Shown in pieces: positions 45,461-55,157 of a stretch of 64,000 nucleotides of DNA; the first letter of the stretch is position 1; each line of letters opens with the position of its first letter. A program made the position numbers and the translations under genes. The DNA comes from Microtetraspora malaysiensis (lineage in GTDB: Bacteria > Actinomycetota > Actinomycetes > Streptosporangiales > Streptosporangiaceae). The notes under the pieces were generated by a model that made no database searches, was not told the DNA's origin, and saw nothing but the letters and a program-made list of their open reading frames with translations. The stretch is taken from positions 248,001-312,000 of the forward strand of contig NZ_BBYJ01000010.1 in NCBI RefSeq assembly GCF_001528665.1, given 5' to 3'.

Positions 45461-46492
45461 ATGCGTAGTGCAAAATCGCGTTTCATGACCCCGAGCCTCA
45501 TCCTCTTCACCATCTCCACCCTCGTCGCCGAGCTTCTCGGGTCGCCCGCCCCGGCGAGCCCGCCCGCCGGCGTCGTCGATCACACCGCGGCCGCCGCGCC
45601 CGCCGCGTACTGGACGCCCGAGCGGATGGCCGGGGCGCTCCCGATCGACCTGCTCTCCTCCACCGTCGCGCGCGTCGGCGCGCTCGCGGAGCGGCTGGTC
45701 TCCCCGCGGTCCGTCCCGCTCAGCGCGGTGCGCCCGTTGGGCGTGGACCAGCGGACAATCGTCCGGCGCTCCGCCGTCGGCAGCCCGGCGAGCATGGCGG
45801 TGAACACGGCGACCAGCGGGACCCCGTGGCCCGGCGGCGGGACCATCACGACGACCGTCGGCCGGGTGTTCCTCACGCTGAGCGGTGTCGACTTCGTCTG
45901 CTCGGGCACCGCGGTGCGCAGCGCCAACAGAGACGTCGTGGCGACCGCCGGCCACTGCGTCAAGGACGGCACGGGCGCCTGGGCGGACAACTGGACGTTC
46001 GTCCCCGGCTACGAGTCGGGGCGGCGGCCGTACGGCAGCTATCCGGCGCGGCGGATGTTCGTCGCCGGGCCGTGGGCGCGGGACGCGAACGACGGCTACG
46101 ACGTCGGCATGGTGGCGGTGAGCGACCGCGGGGGGCGGCACCTCGCGGACGCGGTCGGGGCCCAGACCATCGGCTGGAACGCCGCGCGCGGCCGGCAGAC
46201 GTACACCTTCGGATTCCCGGCGGACCCGCCCTACAACGGCGAGCACCTGCTCTACTGCGCTGGCGTGCCGTCCGACGACCCGTACAAGAAGACCCAGGAC
46301 CAGGGGCTGAAATGCGATCTCACGGCCGGGGCGAGCGGGGGGCCGTGGTTCAGCGGCTTCGACCCCGTGACCGGCCAGGGCCAGCTGACCTCGGTGAGCA
46401 GCTTCAAGTACAGCAACGACACCGGCAGCATGTACGGCCCGTACTTCGGCGACGAGGTCAAGCAGGTCTTCGACACCGCCCAGCGGGCGTGA
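45461..46492 (+). CDS. Secreted trypsin-like serine protease
   Basis: 343 residues with an N-terminal signal (basic start, then TPSLILFTISTLVAELLG). The triad is His165 (ATAGHC), Asp214 (GYDVGMVA) and Ser292 (GASGGPW), with four mature Cys available for two disulfides. It resembles the V8/glutamyl-endopeptidase-like S1 branch. A pro-region of about 90 residues probably lies before the catalytic domain. An alternative ATG is at 45431. Confidence 0.86.
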   Translation: MRSAKSRFMTPSLILFTISTLVAELLGSPAPASPPAGVVDHTAAAAPAAYWTPERMAGALPIDLLSSTVARVGALAERLVSPRSVPLSAVRPLGVDQRTIVRRSAVGSPASMAVNTATSGTPWPGGGTITTTVGRVFLTLSGVDFVCSGTAVRSANRDVVATAGHCVKDGTGAWADNWTFVPGYESGRRPYGSYPARRMFVAGPWARDANDGYDVGMVAVSDRGGRHLADAVGAQTIGWNAARGRQTYTFGFPADPPYNGEHLLYCAGVPSDDPYKKTQDQGLKCDLTAGASGGPWFSGFDPVTGQGQLTSVSSFKYSNDTGSMYGPYFGDEVKQVFDTAQRA

Positions 46493-46525
46493 GCAGCGGG
46501 CGGAGAAGAGACGGGCTGGGCGTGC

Positions 46526-46571
46526 CGCGCCTGGAGATCGGACGGATCTTCATGAAGGATCTCCAGGCGCG
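46526..46571. terminator. Bidirectional hairpin between protease and aldehyde dehydrogenase
   Basis: Perfect 14-bp arms CGCGCCTGGAGATC and GATCTCCAGGCGCG around an 18-base loop, between convergent genes. No T-tract. Confidence 0.65.
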
Positions 46572-46582
46572 TCTCCCGAGAT

Positions 46583-48031
46583 CTAGAGGGTCACGCCGGT
46601 GATGACCATGACCTTCTCGTAGGTGAAGTCGTTCATCGCGGAGAGCACGCCCTCGCGGCCCACACCCGACTGCTTCACCCCGCCGTACGGCATCTGGTCG
46701 GCGCGGAACGACGGGACGTCGCCGATGACCACACCGCCGACCTCCAGCTCGCGGTTGGCCCGGAACGCGATGTCGAGGTTCCGGGTGAAGATGCCCGCCT
46801 GCAGGCCGTACTTGGAATCGTTGACGGCGGCGAACGCCTCGTCCACCGAGGCCACCGGCTGGATGATCATGACGGGGCCGAAGACCTCCTCGCAGGCCAG
46901 CTTGGCGTCCGCGGGGACGTCGGCGAGCACGGTCGGGGCCACCGCCGCGCCATCCCTGGTGCCGCCGGCGAGCACGCGGGCGCCGCCTTCTACGGCCTCC
47001 TTCACCCACTGCTCGACCCGCTCGGCGGCGGCGACCGACACGAGCGGCCCCACCTGGGTCTTCTCGTCGGACGGGTCGCCGGTGACGAGGGCGTCCACGG
47101 CGGCGAGAAGCTTCTCGGTGAACGGCGCGAGCACCGACTCCTCGACGATCACGCGCTGCACGGAGATGCAGCTCTGCCCGGCCTGGTAGTTGGAGAACAG
47201 CGCCGCCCGCGCCGCGGCCCAGTCGAGGTCGGCGTCGGCCAGCACGACCGCGGCGCCGTTGCCGCCCAGCTCAAGCGTCACGTGCTTGCGCGGGACCTGG
47301 TCCATGAGGGCGTAGCCCACGGGGCCGGAGCCGGTGAAGGAGACGACCGGCAGGCGGGGGTCCTCGACGAGCGCGCCGGCCCGGTCGTTGGGCACGGGCA
47401 GCACGGAGAACATGCCCTCGGGCAGGTTCGTCTCGGCCAGGATCTCGCCGAGCACCAGCGCGGACAGCGGCGTCGCCGGGGCGGGCTTGACGATGAACGG
47501 GGCGCCGACGGCGATGGCCGGGGCGACCTTGTGGGCGACCAGGTTCAGCGGGAAGTTGAACGGCGTGATCGCGAGCACCGGGCCGTGCGGCACGCGCGAG
47601 ACGTAGGCGATGCGGCCCTGGGCGGCGGGCTCGGTGTCGAGGCGCTGGACGGCGCCGCTGAACCGGCGGGCCTCCTCGGCGGCGAACCGGAACGTGGAGA
47701 TCGCCCGGTTGACCTCGCCGCGGGCCCAGAAGATGGGCTTGCCGTTCTCACCGCTGATCAGCTGCGCGATCTCCTCGGCACGCTCGGCAAGGCGGCGCGC
47801 GACGTGGGAGAGCGCGTCGGCGCGGACGTGGATGGGCAGCGCCGCCGCCTGCCTGCGCACGGCGTCCGCGGCGGCGACGGCCTGCTCGACCTGCTCGGCC
47901 GTCGGCACGGAGTAGACGCCGACGACGCGGCCGTCATGGGAGTTGGTCACCTCCAGCTCGGCGTCTCCCGTCGCGGGACGACCGGCCAGCCAGAAGGGGA
48001 TCGGTGAGGTGGCGTTCGCGCTGCTGTCCAT
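46583..48031 (-). CDS. Aldehyde dehydrogenase family protein
   Basis: 482 residues. Glu254 (LELGGN) and the nucleophile Cys288 (AGQSCISV) are present. Features such as AITPFNFPLNLVAHKVAPA and FRADQMPYGGVKQSGVGREG resemble the lactaldehyde/glyceraldehyde-3-phosphate-like branch. The start MDSSANATS gives the usual length. The divergent TetR gene 224 bp away may regulate it. The physiological aldehyde is unknown. Confidence 0.84.
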   Translation of the reverse strand: MDSSANATSPIPFWLAGRPATGDAELEVTNSHDGRVVGVYSVPTAEQVEQAVAAADAVRRQAAALPIHVRADALSHVARRLAERAEEIAQLISGENGKPIFWARGEVNRAISTFRFAAEEARRFSGAVQRLDTEPAAQGRIAYVSRVPHGPVLAITPFNFPLNLVAHKVAPAIAVGAPFIVKPAPATPLSALVLGEILAETNLPEGMFSVLPVPNDRAGALVEDPRLPVVSFTGSGPVGYALMDQVPRKHVTLELGGNGAAVVLADADLDWAAARAALFSNYQAGQSCISVQRVIVEESVLAPFTEKLLAAVDALVTGDPSDEKTQVGPLVSVAAAERVEQWVKEAVEGGARVLAGGTRDGAAVAPTVLADVPADAKLACEEVFGPVMIIQPVASVDEAFAAVNDSKYGLQAGIFTRNLDIAFRANRELEVGGVVIGDVPSFRADQMPYGGVKQSGVGREGVLSAMNDFTYEKVMVITGVTL

Positions 48032-48255
48032 GCCGACGACGCTATGCGAACCGGTGGGGGACGGCCCTACTCCGGGGCGCACAATCACCGGGCCATGACT
48101 GGCCAATGTGGACAACACCTTGCCGCCACGCTATGTCACAGATATGGCGCGATTTCGTGATGAATTCAGTTTCGGAGCGGTTTGAAAGCGCAACGGCATG
48201 GTTAAGTCTCAACCGGGTCCGTAACGGACCCCATCGATGGAAGGGCTCGTCGCTG

Positions 48256-48903
48256 ATGGGTACGCCGGCGCCTCTGGGACTTCAGGGCGCCTACGCCCTC
48301 GGGCAGCGTAGTAATAACGACGAGCTGCGCACCCGGCTCCTCGACGTCGCGAGCAAGCTGCTCGCCACCACCGGCCCGGAAAGCCTCACCGTCCGCAGGA
48401 TCGCGGCGGAGGCCGGCTGCTCGACGACCGTGATCTACACGATGTTCGGCAGCAAGGAGGGGTTGGCCGAGGCGCTCTACCTCGAAGGGTTCGAGCGGTT
48501 TCGCCGCCGCCTGGCCGCCGTCCCGCCGCGCGCCGACCCGCTCGAGTTCCTTGTCGCGCTCGGGCCCGCATACCGGGAGGCCGCGCTCGCCGACCCCGGG
48601 TACTACAGCCTGATGTTCGAGCAGGCGATCCCCGGTTTCGCGCCGAGCGAGCGGGCGAGGACGCTGGCCCGCGCCGCGCTGAACATCCTCGACCGGGTGA
48701 TCGCGGACTGCATCGCCGCCGGGTATCTCATCCCCACCCAGCCCAGGAAGATCGCCGACGCGGTGTGGGCGGCCGCCCAGGGAGCGCTCAGCTTGGAGCG
48801 TGCCGGGCACCTGCGCGACACCAAGACGTACGAGACCGTGACCACCGCCACGATCACCTCTTTCCTGGCCCGCCGGCCCGGCGAGCCGCGGTCGTCCCGC
48901 TGA
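48256..48903 (+). CDS. TetR-family regulator
   Basis: 215 residues. The helix-turn-helix is TVRRIAAEAGCSTTVIYTMF, then a helical domain with a TetR_C-type (WHG-like) region (ADAVWAAAQGALSLERAGHL). It is divergent from the aldehyde dehydrogenase gene and tail-to-tail with the PucR gene (25 bp gap). No strong palindrome was seen upstream. Confidence 0.82.
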   Translation: MGTPAPLGLQGAYALGQRSNNDELRTRLLDVASKLLATTGPESLTVRRIAAEAGCSTTVIYTMFGSKEGLAEALYLEGFERFRRRLAAVPPRADPLEFLVALGPAYREAALADPGYYSLMFEQAIPGFAPSERARTLARAALNILDRVIADCIAAGYLIPTQPRKIADAVWAAAQGALSLERAGHLRDTKTYETVTTATITSFLARRPGEPRSSR

Positions 48904-48928
48904 TCTCGCCCGACCCCATCAGGCGAGG

Positions 48929-50344
48929 TCAGGCGGATCCGTAGCTGAGCGCGATCCACAGCTCGGCGCGCGCGGCGGGGTCGTCGAGGTCCCGCCCGAG
49001 CAGCTCGCTCACCCGCTTCATGCGGTAGCGCAGCGTGTGCCGGTGGACGCCGAGCCGCTGCGCGGCCGCGTCCCAGTGCCCGTTGCAGGCGAGGTACGCC
49101 CGGAGCGACTCGATGAGATCGGCGCGCGAGCCGTACTCGCGCAGCGGCGCGAGCAGCGCGGCGGAGAACGCCGCGGCGGCGGCCGGGTCGAGCAGGGAGA
49201 GCACACCCTGCCCGGCCAGCTCGGGGAACCGGGCGACCGGAGCGGCCGACGCCAGCGCGCGTTCCGCCTGGTCGAGCCCCAAGGCCAGCTCCGCGTACGC
49301 CACCGGCCCGCTGGCGCCGACCCGTCCCCGCCGGGCCACCCGCGCGATCACGCCCTCGGCCTCCGCCTGGCCGGCCAGCGTCACGGTCAGCCCCCCGTAC
49401 GGGAAGCCGTGGGCGAGAGGCTCGTCGGTGTCGCAGGCGAGGACGACGAACGGCTCGGCGGGCAGCTCCTCGCCCATCGCGGCGACGGTCTCGCCCGCCG
49501 CCGCGCGCTCCCCCGCGAGCAGCAGCCGCAGCACGGCGGCGCGCACCCGCCGCTCGGCCGCCCGCTGCTCGCGCCCCTGCTCCAGCCCGAGAGTCAGCAA
49601 CGATCCGGCCGCGTTGACGATGGTGTGGCCGACGGGGGTGAACGGCCGCGCGGAGCCCACCGCGAAGAAGCCGCGACGACCGAGCGGCTGCACGATCACG
49701 TGCTCGCCCGGCACGGACAGGGCGATGCTGGAGGGAGCTCCGGGGGCGCGCAGCCGCGCCAGCTCCGGCTCCAGCGCGTGGGCCCGCGCGGCCGGCTGTC
49801 CTGTGCGCGCGGCGTGGCGCACCGCCCCGGCGGGGTCGAGGAGCAGCGCCCAGCCGTCGATCTCACGGGCGAGCCGCTCGATCACGGCGCTCATGCCCTC
49901 CGGCTGGAGCGCGGCCCTGGTGAGCCGGCCCTGAGCGGCGAACGCGCGGCTGATCTCCTCGTACTGCTCGGCCGCGAGCAGCTCGCTGACCGCCTTGCCG
50001 ATCGCGATGAACGGCGTGTCCCTCGGCACCTCGATGAGCGGAAGCCCGGCCGCGGCCGCCGCCTCGACCAGCTCGGCGGGCACGTCCTCGTGGGACAGGC
50101 CGACGCCGAAACCGAGCCCGGTGACGCCTCTGACGACCAGCCGCGACACGTACGGCAGGGCGTTGCCGGCGTCGAGCCGCATGCCGGTGGTGAGGACCAG
50201 TTCTCCGCCCTCAAGGAAGGGTGTGGGATCCTCGAGCTCGCTCACCGCCACCCAGCGGACCTGCCGGTCGAGCGCCGCCGCGCCCGCCAGGACCTCCAGA
50301 TGGAGCGGGGCCATCGCCGTCACTCTGCGCAGCGTCGGCGCCAT
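48929..50344 (-). CDS. PucR-family regulator next to gabT
   Basis: 471 residues. An N-terminal PucR domain (GGELVLTTGMRLDAGNALPY) is followed by a GGDEF-like middle and a C-terminal helix-turn-helix of the HTH_30 type (LACNGHWDAAAQRLGVHRHT). Such regulators act in purine and amine catabolism. It is divergent from gabT over 96 bp, so it is the likely activator of gabT. GABA itself may be the inducer. Confidence 0.88.
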   Translation of the reverse strand: MAPTLRRVTAMAPLHLEVLAGAAALDRQVRWVAVSELEDPTPFLEGGELVLTTGMRLDAGNALPYVSRLVVRGVTGLGFGVGLSHEDVPAELVEAAAAAGLPLIEVPRDTPFIAIGKAVSELLAAEQYEEISRAFAAQGRLTRAALQPEGMSAVIERLAREIDGWALLLDPAGAVRHAARTGQPAARAHALEPELARLRAPGAPSSIALSVPGEHVIVQPLGRRGFFAVGSARPFTPVGHTIVNAAGSLLTLGLEQGREQRAAERRVRAAVLRLLLAGERAAAGETVAAMGEELPAEPFVVLACDTDEPLAHGFPYGGLTVTLAGQAEAEGVIARVARRGRVGASGPVAYAELALGLDQAERALASAAPVARFPELAGQGVLSLLDPAAAAAFSAALLAPLREYGSRADLIESLRAYLACNGHWDAAAQRLGVHRHTLRYRMKRVSELLGRDLDDPAARAELWIALSYGSA

Positions 50345-50366
50345 GTCGTCCTCGACTTATCCACCT

Positions 50367-50393
50367 GGTACAAACGAACATCACCATTGTGCC
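50367..50393. promoter_or_regulatory. Possible PucR binding element upstream of gabT
   Basis: GGTACAA and TTGTGCC form an inverted repeat (one mismatch) with a 13-bp gap in the space between the divergent PucR and gabT starts. It could be a regulator site. Support is positional only. Confidence 0.3.
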
Positions 50394-50440
50394 ACGGCGA
50401 CACATCGGCAGGCCGGGACGTGGGCCGTACCGTCGATGGC

Positions 50441-51796
50441 ATGAGCACTGCCCCGCACGGCGGCCCCGGACTTCCCCAGGAGCGCCGCCTCGTCACCGAG
50501 ATCCCCGGCCCCAAGTCGCGCGAGCTGTTCTCGCGCAAGCAGTCCGCCGTGCCCTCCGGCGTCGGCACGACTCTGCCCGTCTTCATCACCCAGGCCGGCG
50601 GCGGCGTGGTCGTGGACGTGGACGGCAACTCCCTGATCGACTTCGGTTCGGGCATCGCCGTGACGAGCGTCGGCAACGCCGCGCCGCGCGTCGTCGAGCG
50701 GGTCCAGAAGCAGGTCGCCGACTTCACCCACACCTGTTTCATGGTCACGCCATACGAGTCGTACGTCGCGGTGTGCGAGAAGCTCAACGCGCTCACCCCC
50801 GGAGACCACGAGAAGCGCACGTTCCTGGTGAACAGCGGCGCCGAGGCCGTCGAGAACGCCGTCAAGGTCGCCAGGAACGCGACCGGCCGCCAGGCGGTCG
50901 TCGTGTTCGACCACGGCTACCACGGCCGGACGCTGCTCACGATGACGCTGACCGCCAAGAACATGCCGTACAAGCACGGGTTCGGGCCGTTCGCTCCCGA
51001 GGTGTACCGGGCGCCGCTGGCCTACCCCTTCCGTTGGCCGACCGGTCCGGAGAACTGCGCCGACGAGGCCGCCGCCCAGGCGATCGACATGATCACCAAG
51101 CAGATCGGCGCCGAGAACGTCGCCGCCGTGGTCATCGAGCCGATCGCCGGTGAGGGTGGCTTCATCGAGCCGGCGCCCGGCTTCCTGCCCAAGATCGTCG
51201 AGTTCTGCAAGGCCAACGGCATCGTCTTCATCGCCGACGAGGTGCAGACCGGCTTCGCCCGCACCGGCGACATGTTCGCCTGCGAGCACGAGGGCATCGT
51301 CCCGGACATCATCGTCACGGCCAAGGGCATCGCGGGCGGCCTCCCGCTGGCGGCTGTGACCGGCCGGGCCGAGCTGCTCGACGCCGTCCACGGCGGCGGC
51401 CTCGGCGGCACGTACGGCGGCAACCCGCTCGCCTGCGAGGCGGCGCTCGGCGTGCTGGAGACCATCGAGGAGGAGAAGCTCGTCGAGCGCGCCGCGCACA
51501 TCGGCGAGGTCATGCTCTCCCGCCTCAACGCGTTCAAGGAGCGCTTCGAGATCGTCGGCGAAGCCCGCGGCCGGGGCGCCATGGTCGCGATCGAGCTGGT
51601 GCAGCCCGGCGGCAAGGAGCCGAACGCGGCCGCCACCGCCGAGATCGCGCGCCGGTGCCACGCCGAGGGCCTGCTCGTGCTGACCGCCGGCACGTACGGG
51701 AACGTCCTGCGCTTCCTGCCGCCGCTCGTCATCTCCGACGAGCTGCTGGAGGAGGGCCTGTCCATTCTGGAGAAGGCCATCGCCGCGGTCGCGTAG
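50441..51796 (+). CDS. gabT: 4-aminobutyrate aminotransferase
   Basis: 451 residues. PLP-lysine 295 is in IVTAKGIAGG and the PLP-ring Asp266 in ADEVQTGF. VNSGAEAVENAVKVAR and GGTYGGNPLACEAALG are class III aminotransferase marks, and sequence style matches actinobacterial GabT. It moves the amino group of GABA to 2-oxoglutarate, giving succinic semialdehyde. A succinic semialdehyde dehydrogenase is not adjacent; one of the window's aldehyde dehydrogenases could serve. A strong terminator follows. Confidence 0.9.
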   Translation: MSTAPHGGPGLPQERRLVTEIPGPKSRELFSRKQSAVPSGVGTTLPVFITQAGGGVVVDVDGNSLIDFGSGIAVTSVGNAAPRVVERVQKQVADFTHTCFMVTPYESYVAVCEKLNALTPGDHEKRTFLVNSGAEAVENAVKVARNATGRQAVVVFDHGYHGRTLLTMTLTAKNMPYKHGFGPFAPEVYRAPLAYPFRWPTGPENCADEAAAQAIDMITKQIGAENVAAVVIEPIAGEGGFIEPAPGFLPKIVEFCKANGIVFIADEVQTGFARTGDMFACEHEGIVPDIIVTAKGIAGGLPLAAVTGRAELLDAVHGGGLGGTYGGNPLACEAALGVLETIEEEKLVERAAHIGEVMLSRLNAFKERFEIVGEARGRGAMVAIELVQPGGKEPNAAATAEIARRCHAEGLLVLTAGTYGNVLRFLPPLVISDELLEEGLSILEKAIAAVA

Positions 51797-51813
51797 GAAG
51801 CAAGGTTTACGGG

Positions 51814-51850
51814 GGGACACCCGGCTTCACGCCGGGTGTCCCTTTTGTTG
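51814..51850 (+). terminator. Rho-independent terminator after gabT
   Basis: Perfect 12-bp stem (GGGACACCCGGC and GCCGGGTGTCCC), loop TTCAC, followed by TTTTGTTG. It lies 17 bp after the gabT stop and is the clearest intrinsic terminator in the window. Confidence 0.9.
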
Positions 51851-51959
51851 TTATACGGTCTGCCACATGCCTGCGATTTAACCCGTGCTTGACATCTCCC
51901 TAATCGATCACACGCCGTAACCGCGTTATAACGGTTCGGGTATGCGAAGGGGGAACGCG

Positions 51960-52205
51960 ATGGGGTGGGATCCGAAAGGGGCCGGAAGGCTCGTGCCGAC
52001 GTTCGACCCCGCGGGCCTGACCGCGACCCAACTCGAAGGTGACGCCTGCGTGGTGTGCCACAAGAAATGGCCGCGACCCCGGGTTCTGGTGGGCCGGCTT
52101 CCCGACGACGCGCCCGTCCACGCGTGCGACGACTGCGCCGAGGCGCTGCTGCCCGTCCCGGAGGGCGCGGTGCCGCTCCAGCGCCGCAGCCGGGCGTTCT
52201 CCTGA
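51960..52205 (+). CDS. Small zinc-ribbon-like protein
   Basis: 81 residues. Two CxxC pairs (CVVCHKKW and CDDCAEAL) separated by about 26 residues form a likely zinc site. AAGGGGGAA precedes the chosen ATG; an in-frame ATG at 51942 lacks a site. It resembles small actinobacterial hypothetical proteins with the same Cys pattern; no role is known. It lies between the gabT terminator and the opposing PotD-like gene. Confidence 0.72.
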   Translation: MGWDPKGAGRLVPTFDPAGLTATQLEGDACVVCHKKWPRPRVLVGRLPDDAPVHACDDCAEALLPVPEGAVPLQRRSRAFS

Positions 52206-52226
52206 GCGCTCCCCGAAGGCCGGGGA

Positions 52227-53600
52227 TCAGCCCACGAGGCGCTTCCAGCGCTCGACCCACTGGCCATAGGGCACGCACACCCCGTCCCCGCCCGCGCAGT
52301 TCTTCGCCGGGCGCGAGGCGAAGTGAACATCGTCGAACGACTCGTCGTCCGCGCAGATCCGCCGCGTACGGCCGGCGCACGCCTCGCTGTTGGCCGGGGC
52401 CAGCCCCACCCACTCGGCCGCGTCCTTCTGCACCGCCACCGAGCTGACCCAGTCGAGCCACTCGTACGCGCACGAGGGGTGGGCGGCCGCCGAGGAGACC
52501 ATCCACGCGTCGGCCCAGCCGGTCACCGGCCCGCTCGCCGCCTTCACCGGCCGGCCGCCTCGGGCCAGCACGTCCCGCTGGTACGGCGTGCCCTGGGCGA
52601 GCCGTACGGACCCGGAGGCGAACCCCTGGACGACCTCGATGGGGTCACGCCAGTAGACGCGGCCGGCCGGCTTCCCAAGGGACAGCAGCTTGACCGCGTC
52701 GTCGAGCTGGGACGGCGTGAGCTGGAAGGGGTCCTCGATGTCGGCTCCGCGCCGCTTCAGCACGAGGGCGGCGTCGGCGATCGTCAGCGGGCTGTCCTTG
52801 AGCATGACCTTGCCGGTGCCGCCGTAGAGTGCCGCCGCCGTCCTCGGCCCCTCCTTGGAGGAGTCGTAGAGGACCTCGTTGACCCCCCACAGGTACGGCA
52901 CGCCGTACGCGTCGCCCTTACGCGTTTCCAGCCGGCGCAGCCGCTTGGGGATGTCGGGGTAGGCCGCGATCAGCGAGGTGTTCAGCGGGGCGACGGAGCC
53001 TTCGTCGATCAGCTTGCCCGCCACCTCGGGTGGGGCGGCGACCACGTCGAACGATCCGGGGTCGAGCGGCCGCGCCCCGGCGGCCGTCGCGGCGGCGTCG
53101 TAGGTGCGCAGGTTCACCTTGCAGCCGGTCCTCGCCTGGAACGGCGTCACCCAGTTGACCTTGGGGTCGGTGCCGCCCCATTCGACGTATCCGGGGAGCG
53201 CGAGGACGTTGACCGCGCCCTCCCCCGGCCCGGTCGAGGCGATCGGCGTGGGTGCCTTCTCCGGTTTGGACGGCGTGGCCGAGGTGGGGCTCGGCGACGG
53301 GCCGGTAGCGCGCGCCCGCGGCACGGCCCCGGATCCGGCCGCCGGGGTCCCCGCTCCCTGGGAGTGCGGCGTCGCCGTGGCTGTCGCCGTCGTGGCGGCG
53401 GTCGTGGTGACAGCCGTGGCGGCGGGGGTGGTCGAGGGGGTGGTCGCGGCCATCCCGGCCGTCGTCGGCTCCGTCGCGCCGCAGGCCGCGGCGAGCAGTC
53501 CGATGAGGGCGATGGTGGCGCACGGCACGGCGGTGCGCGGGCGCCGGGGAGCGCGGGCGGGGTGGGCACGGCGGGAAGGGCGGGCAGGACGGATCGCCAC
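52227..53600 (-). CDS. PotD-like substrate-binding lipoprotein
   Basis: 457 residues. The lipobox is LLAAAC (Cys40). A Thr/Ala/Pro-rich linker of about 85 residues follows, then a periplasmic-binding fold typical of spermidine/putrescine receptors (VNVLALPGYVEWGG, FDVVAAPPEVAGKLIDEGSV, GVPYLWGVNEVLYDS). AAGGGGG precedes the GTG start. No permease gene is adjacent, so it may serve the PotABC importer at 9-12.7 kb, which has no binding protein of its own. Confidence 0.85.
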   Translation of the reverse strand: MAIRPARPSRRAHPARAPRRPRTAVPCATIALIGLLAAACGATEPTTAGMAATTPSTTPAATAVTTTAATTATATATPHSQGAGTPAAGSGAVPRARATGPSPSPTSATPSKPEKAPTPIASTGPGEGAVNVLALPGYVEWGGTDPKVNWVTPFQARTGCKVNLRTYDAAATAAGARPLDPGSFDVVAAPPEVAGKLIDEGSVAPLNTSLIAAYPDIPKRLRRLETRKGDAYGVPYLWGVNEVLYDSSKEGPRTAAALYGGTGKVMLKDSPLTIADAALVLKRRGADIEDPFQLTPSQLDDAVKLLSLGKPAGRVYWRDPIEVVQGFASGSVRLAQGTPYQRDVLARGGRPVKAASGPVTGWADAWMVSSAAAHPSCAYEWLDWVSSVAVQKDAAEWVGLAPANSEACAGRTRRICADDESFDDVHFASRPAKNCAGGDGVCVPYGQWVERWKRLVG

Positions 53601-53703
53601 TCGGACCCCCTTAGGAAACGGACGTCCCGAGCCTACTGGCGCGGCGGCGGGACGACCCCGTTCGCGCGCCGCCGTCCCGTCCCGCCTTCCCTGAGGCCGC
53701 CCC

Positions 53704-55041
53704 TCAGACCGTGGTGAGCGCCTCGTGCGCGGGCCCCTCGTCGGCCCTGGCCTTGATGCGGTGCCGTACGACGAGGCCGAAGACGGCGACGAGCAGGCCG
53801 AAAACGCCGGCGACCACGAACGGCCCCGCGGGACGCCACGCGTCGTGGAGTGCCCCGCCGAGCGCCGAGATGATCATGACGCCGAGGGCGCCGCAGAGCG
53901 TGTGCACCCCGAACGCCGCCCCTCGCACCGCGGCGGGAACCTGCTGCGCCAGCATGGGCCCCGCGGTCGTGATGCCGGCGATCTCGCCGATGCCGATGAG
54001 CACGGCGACGATCATCATGCCCGGACCGAGGGGATCGCTGACGAGCAGCGTCGACAGGTAGGCGCCCGCGCCGATGAACTGGGCCAGGATGAGCAAGTCC
54101 TCGCGGCGCATGCGGTCGCCCAGCCAGCCGAAGAGGGGCGCGAACACCAGCGCGACGGTCTGCGAGATGCCGACCACCGCGCCCGCCTTCGCCAGCGCCT
54201 CGGCGCTCGACAGCCCGCCTTCGGCGGTCGCGTACTTGACGATCCAGAGCGACAGGAAGCTCACGACGATGGCGAGGTCGGCGCGCGCGACGAACGAGGC
54301 GGCGTAGGAGAGCGCGACGCCGGGATCGCGTCCGAGCACGAGCCCTTCGCGGACCAGACGGGTCAGCGGCGTGCGCTCGGTGGTGGCCGCGGCGGGAACC
54401 CGGGAGAGCGTCGCCCAGAGGAGGCCGGCCACGAGCAGGATGCCCGCCGCGATCAGCAGGAACGACACCCGGGTCGCCGCCACCGGATCCAGGCCGCGCT
54501 TCTCCATGGTCTGCGGCAGTTTGGCCACGGCCAGCACCGCGATCAGCGCGCCGAGCCCGCCGAAGACGCCGATGAGCCCGTACGACTTGCCGCGCGACCG
54601 TTCACGCACGTAGTCGATGGCGATCGTCGAGAGCATGGCGTTGATGGCCGCGACACCCAGCCCGAAAATCACCCTCAGGGCGACGAGGGCCGTGGTGTTG
54701 CCGGCGAAGGGGAACAGCAGTGCACCGATCGCGCACAACGCCAGACCGCCGACCACGATGAGGCGGCGGCCGAATCGGTCGGCGAGCGCGCCGTACCAGG
54801 CCAGGCTGAGGATCATCGCGAGCTCGGCGGACGAGGTCAGCAGGCCGACGATCGTGCCCTGCTCCGACTCGGGCACGCCGAGGATGGTGGTGAGGATGTG
54901 CGGCTGGGTCGACGGCAGGAAGGAGACGACTGCCGTCCCCGCGGTCGCGAGGAACAGCAGAGCCCACATGTTTCCTTTGGAGATGCCGTCCGCAAGCTGT
55001 GCGCCCAGCACGCGAGGCGGGGAAGTCACGGACCCGATCAT
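53704..55041 (-). CDS. MFS transporter
   Basis: 445 residues, about 12 membrane helices. The MFS loop motif is YGALADRFGRRLIVV between helices 2 and 3, and a related one is FGWLGDRMRREDLL in the second half. It resembles sugar/aromatic-acid:proton symporters. Transport substrate is unknown. The gene is divergent from the methyltransferase gene. Confidence 0.84.
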   Translation of the reverse strand: MIGSVTSPPRVLGAQLADGISKGNMWALLFLATAGTAVVSFLPSTQPHILTTILGVPESEQGTIVGLLTSSAELAMILSLAWYGALADRFGRRLIVVGGLALCAIGALLFPFAGNTTALVALRVIFGLGVAAINAMLSTIAIDYVRERSRGKSYGLIGVFGGLGALIAVLAVAKLPQTMEKRGLDPVAATRVSFLLIAAGILLVAGLLWATLSRVPAAATTERTPLTRLVREGLVLGRDPGVALSYAASFVARADLAIVVSFLSLWIVKYATAEGGLSSAEALAKAGAVVGISQTVALVFAPLFGWLGDRMRREDLLILAQFIGAGAYLSTLLVSDPLGPGMMIVAVLIGIGEIAGITTAGPMLAQQVPAAVRGAAFGVHTLCGALGVMIISALGGALHDAWRPAGPFVVAGVFGLLVAVFGLVVRHRIKARADEGPAHEALTTV

Positions 55042-55157
55042 GGCACCACAAAACCCCGATAAGCTAGCTTTTCCTCAGATATCCAGATATCTCAGCTTTT
55101 CCAGTGAATTCAGCCCGATACGCGGCGCGCGAGGATCAGCGATGAATAGGGGACGTG

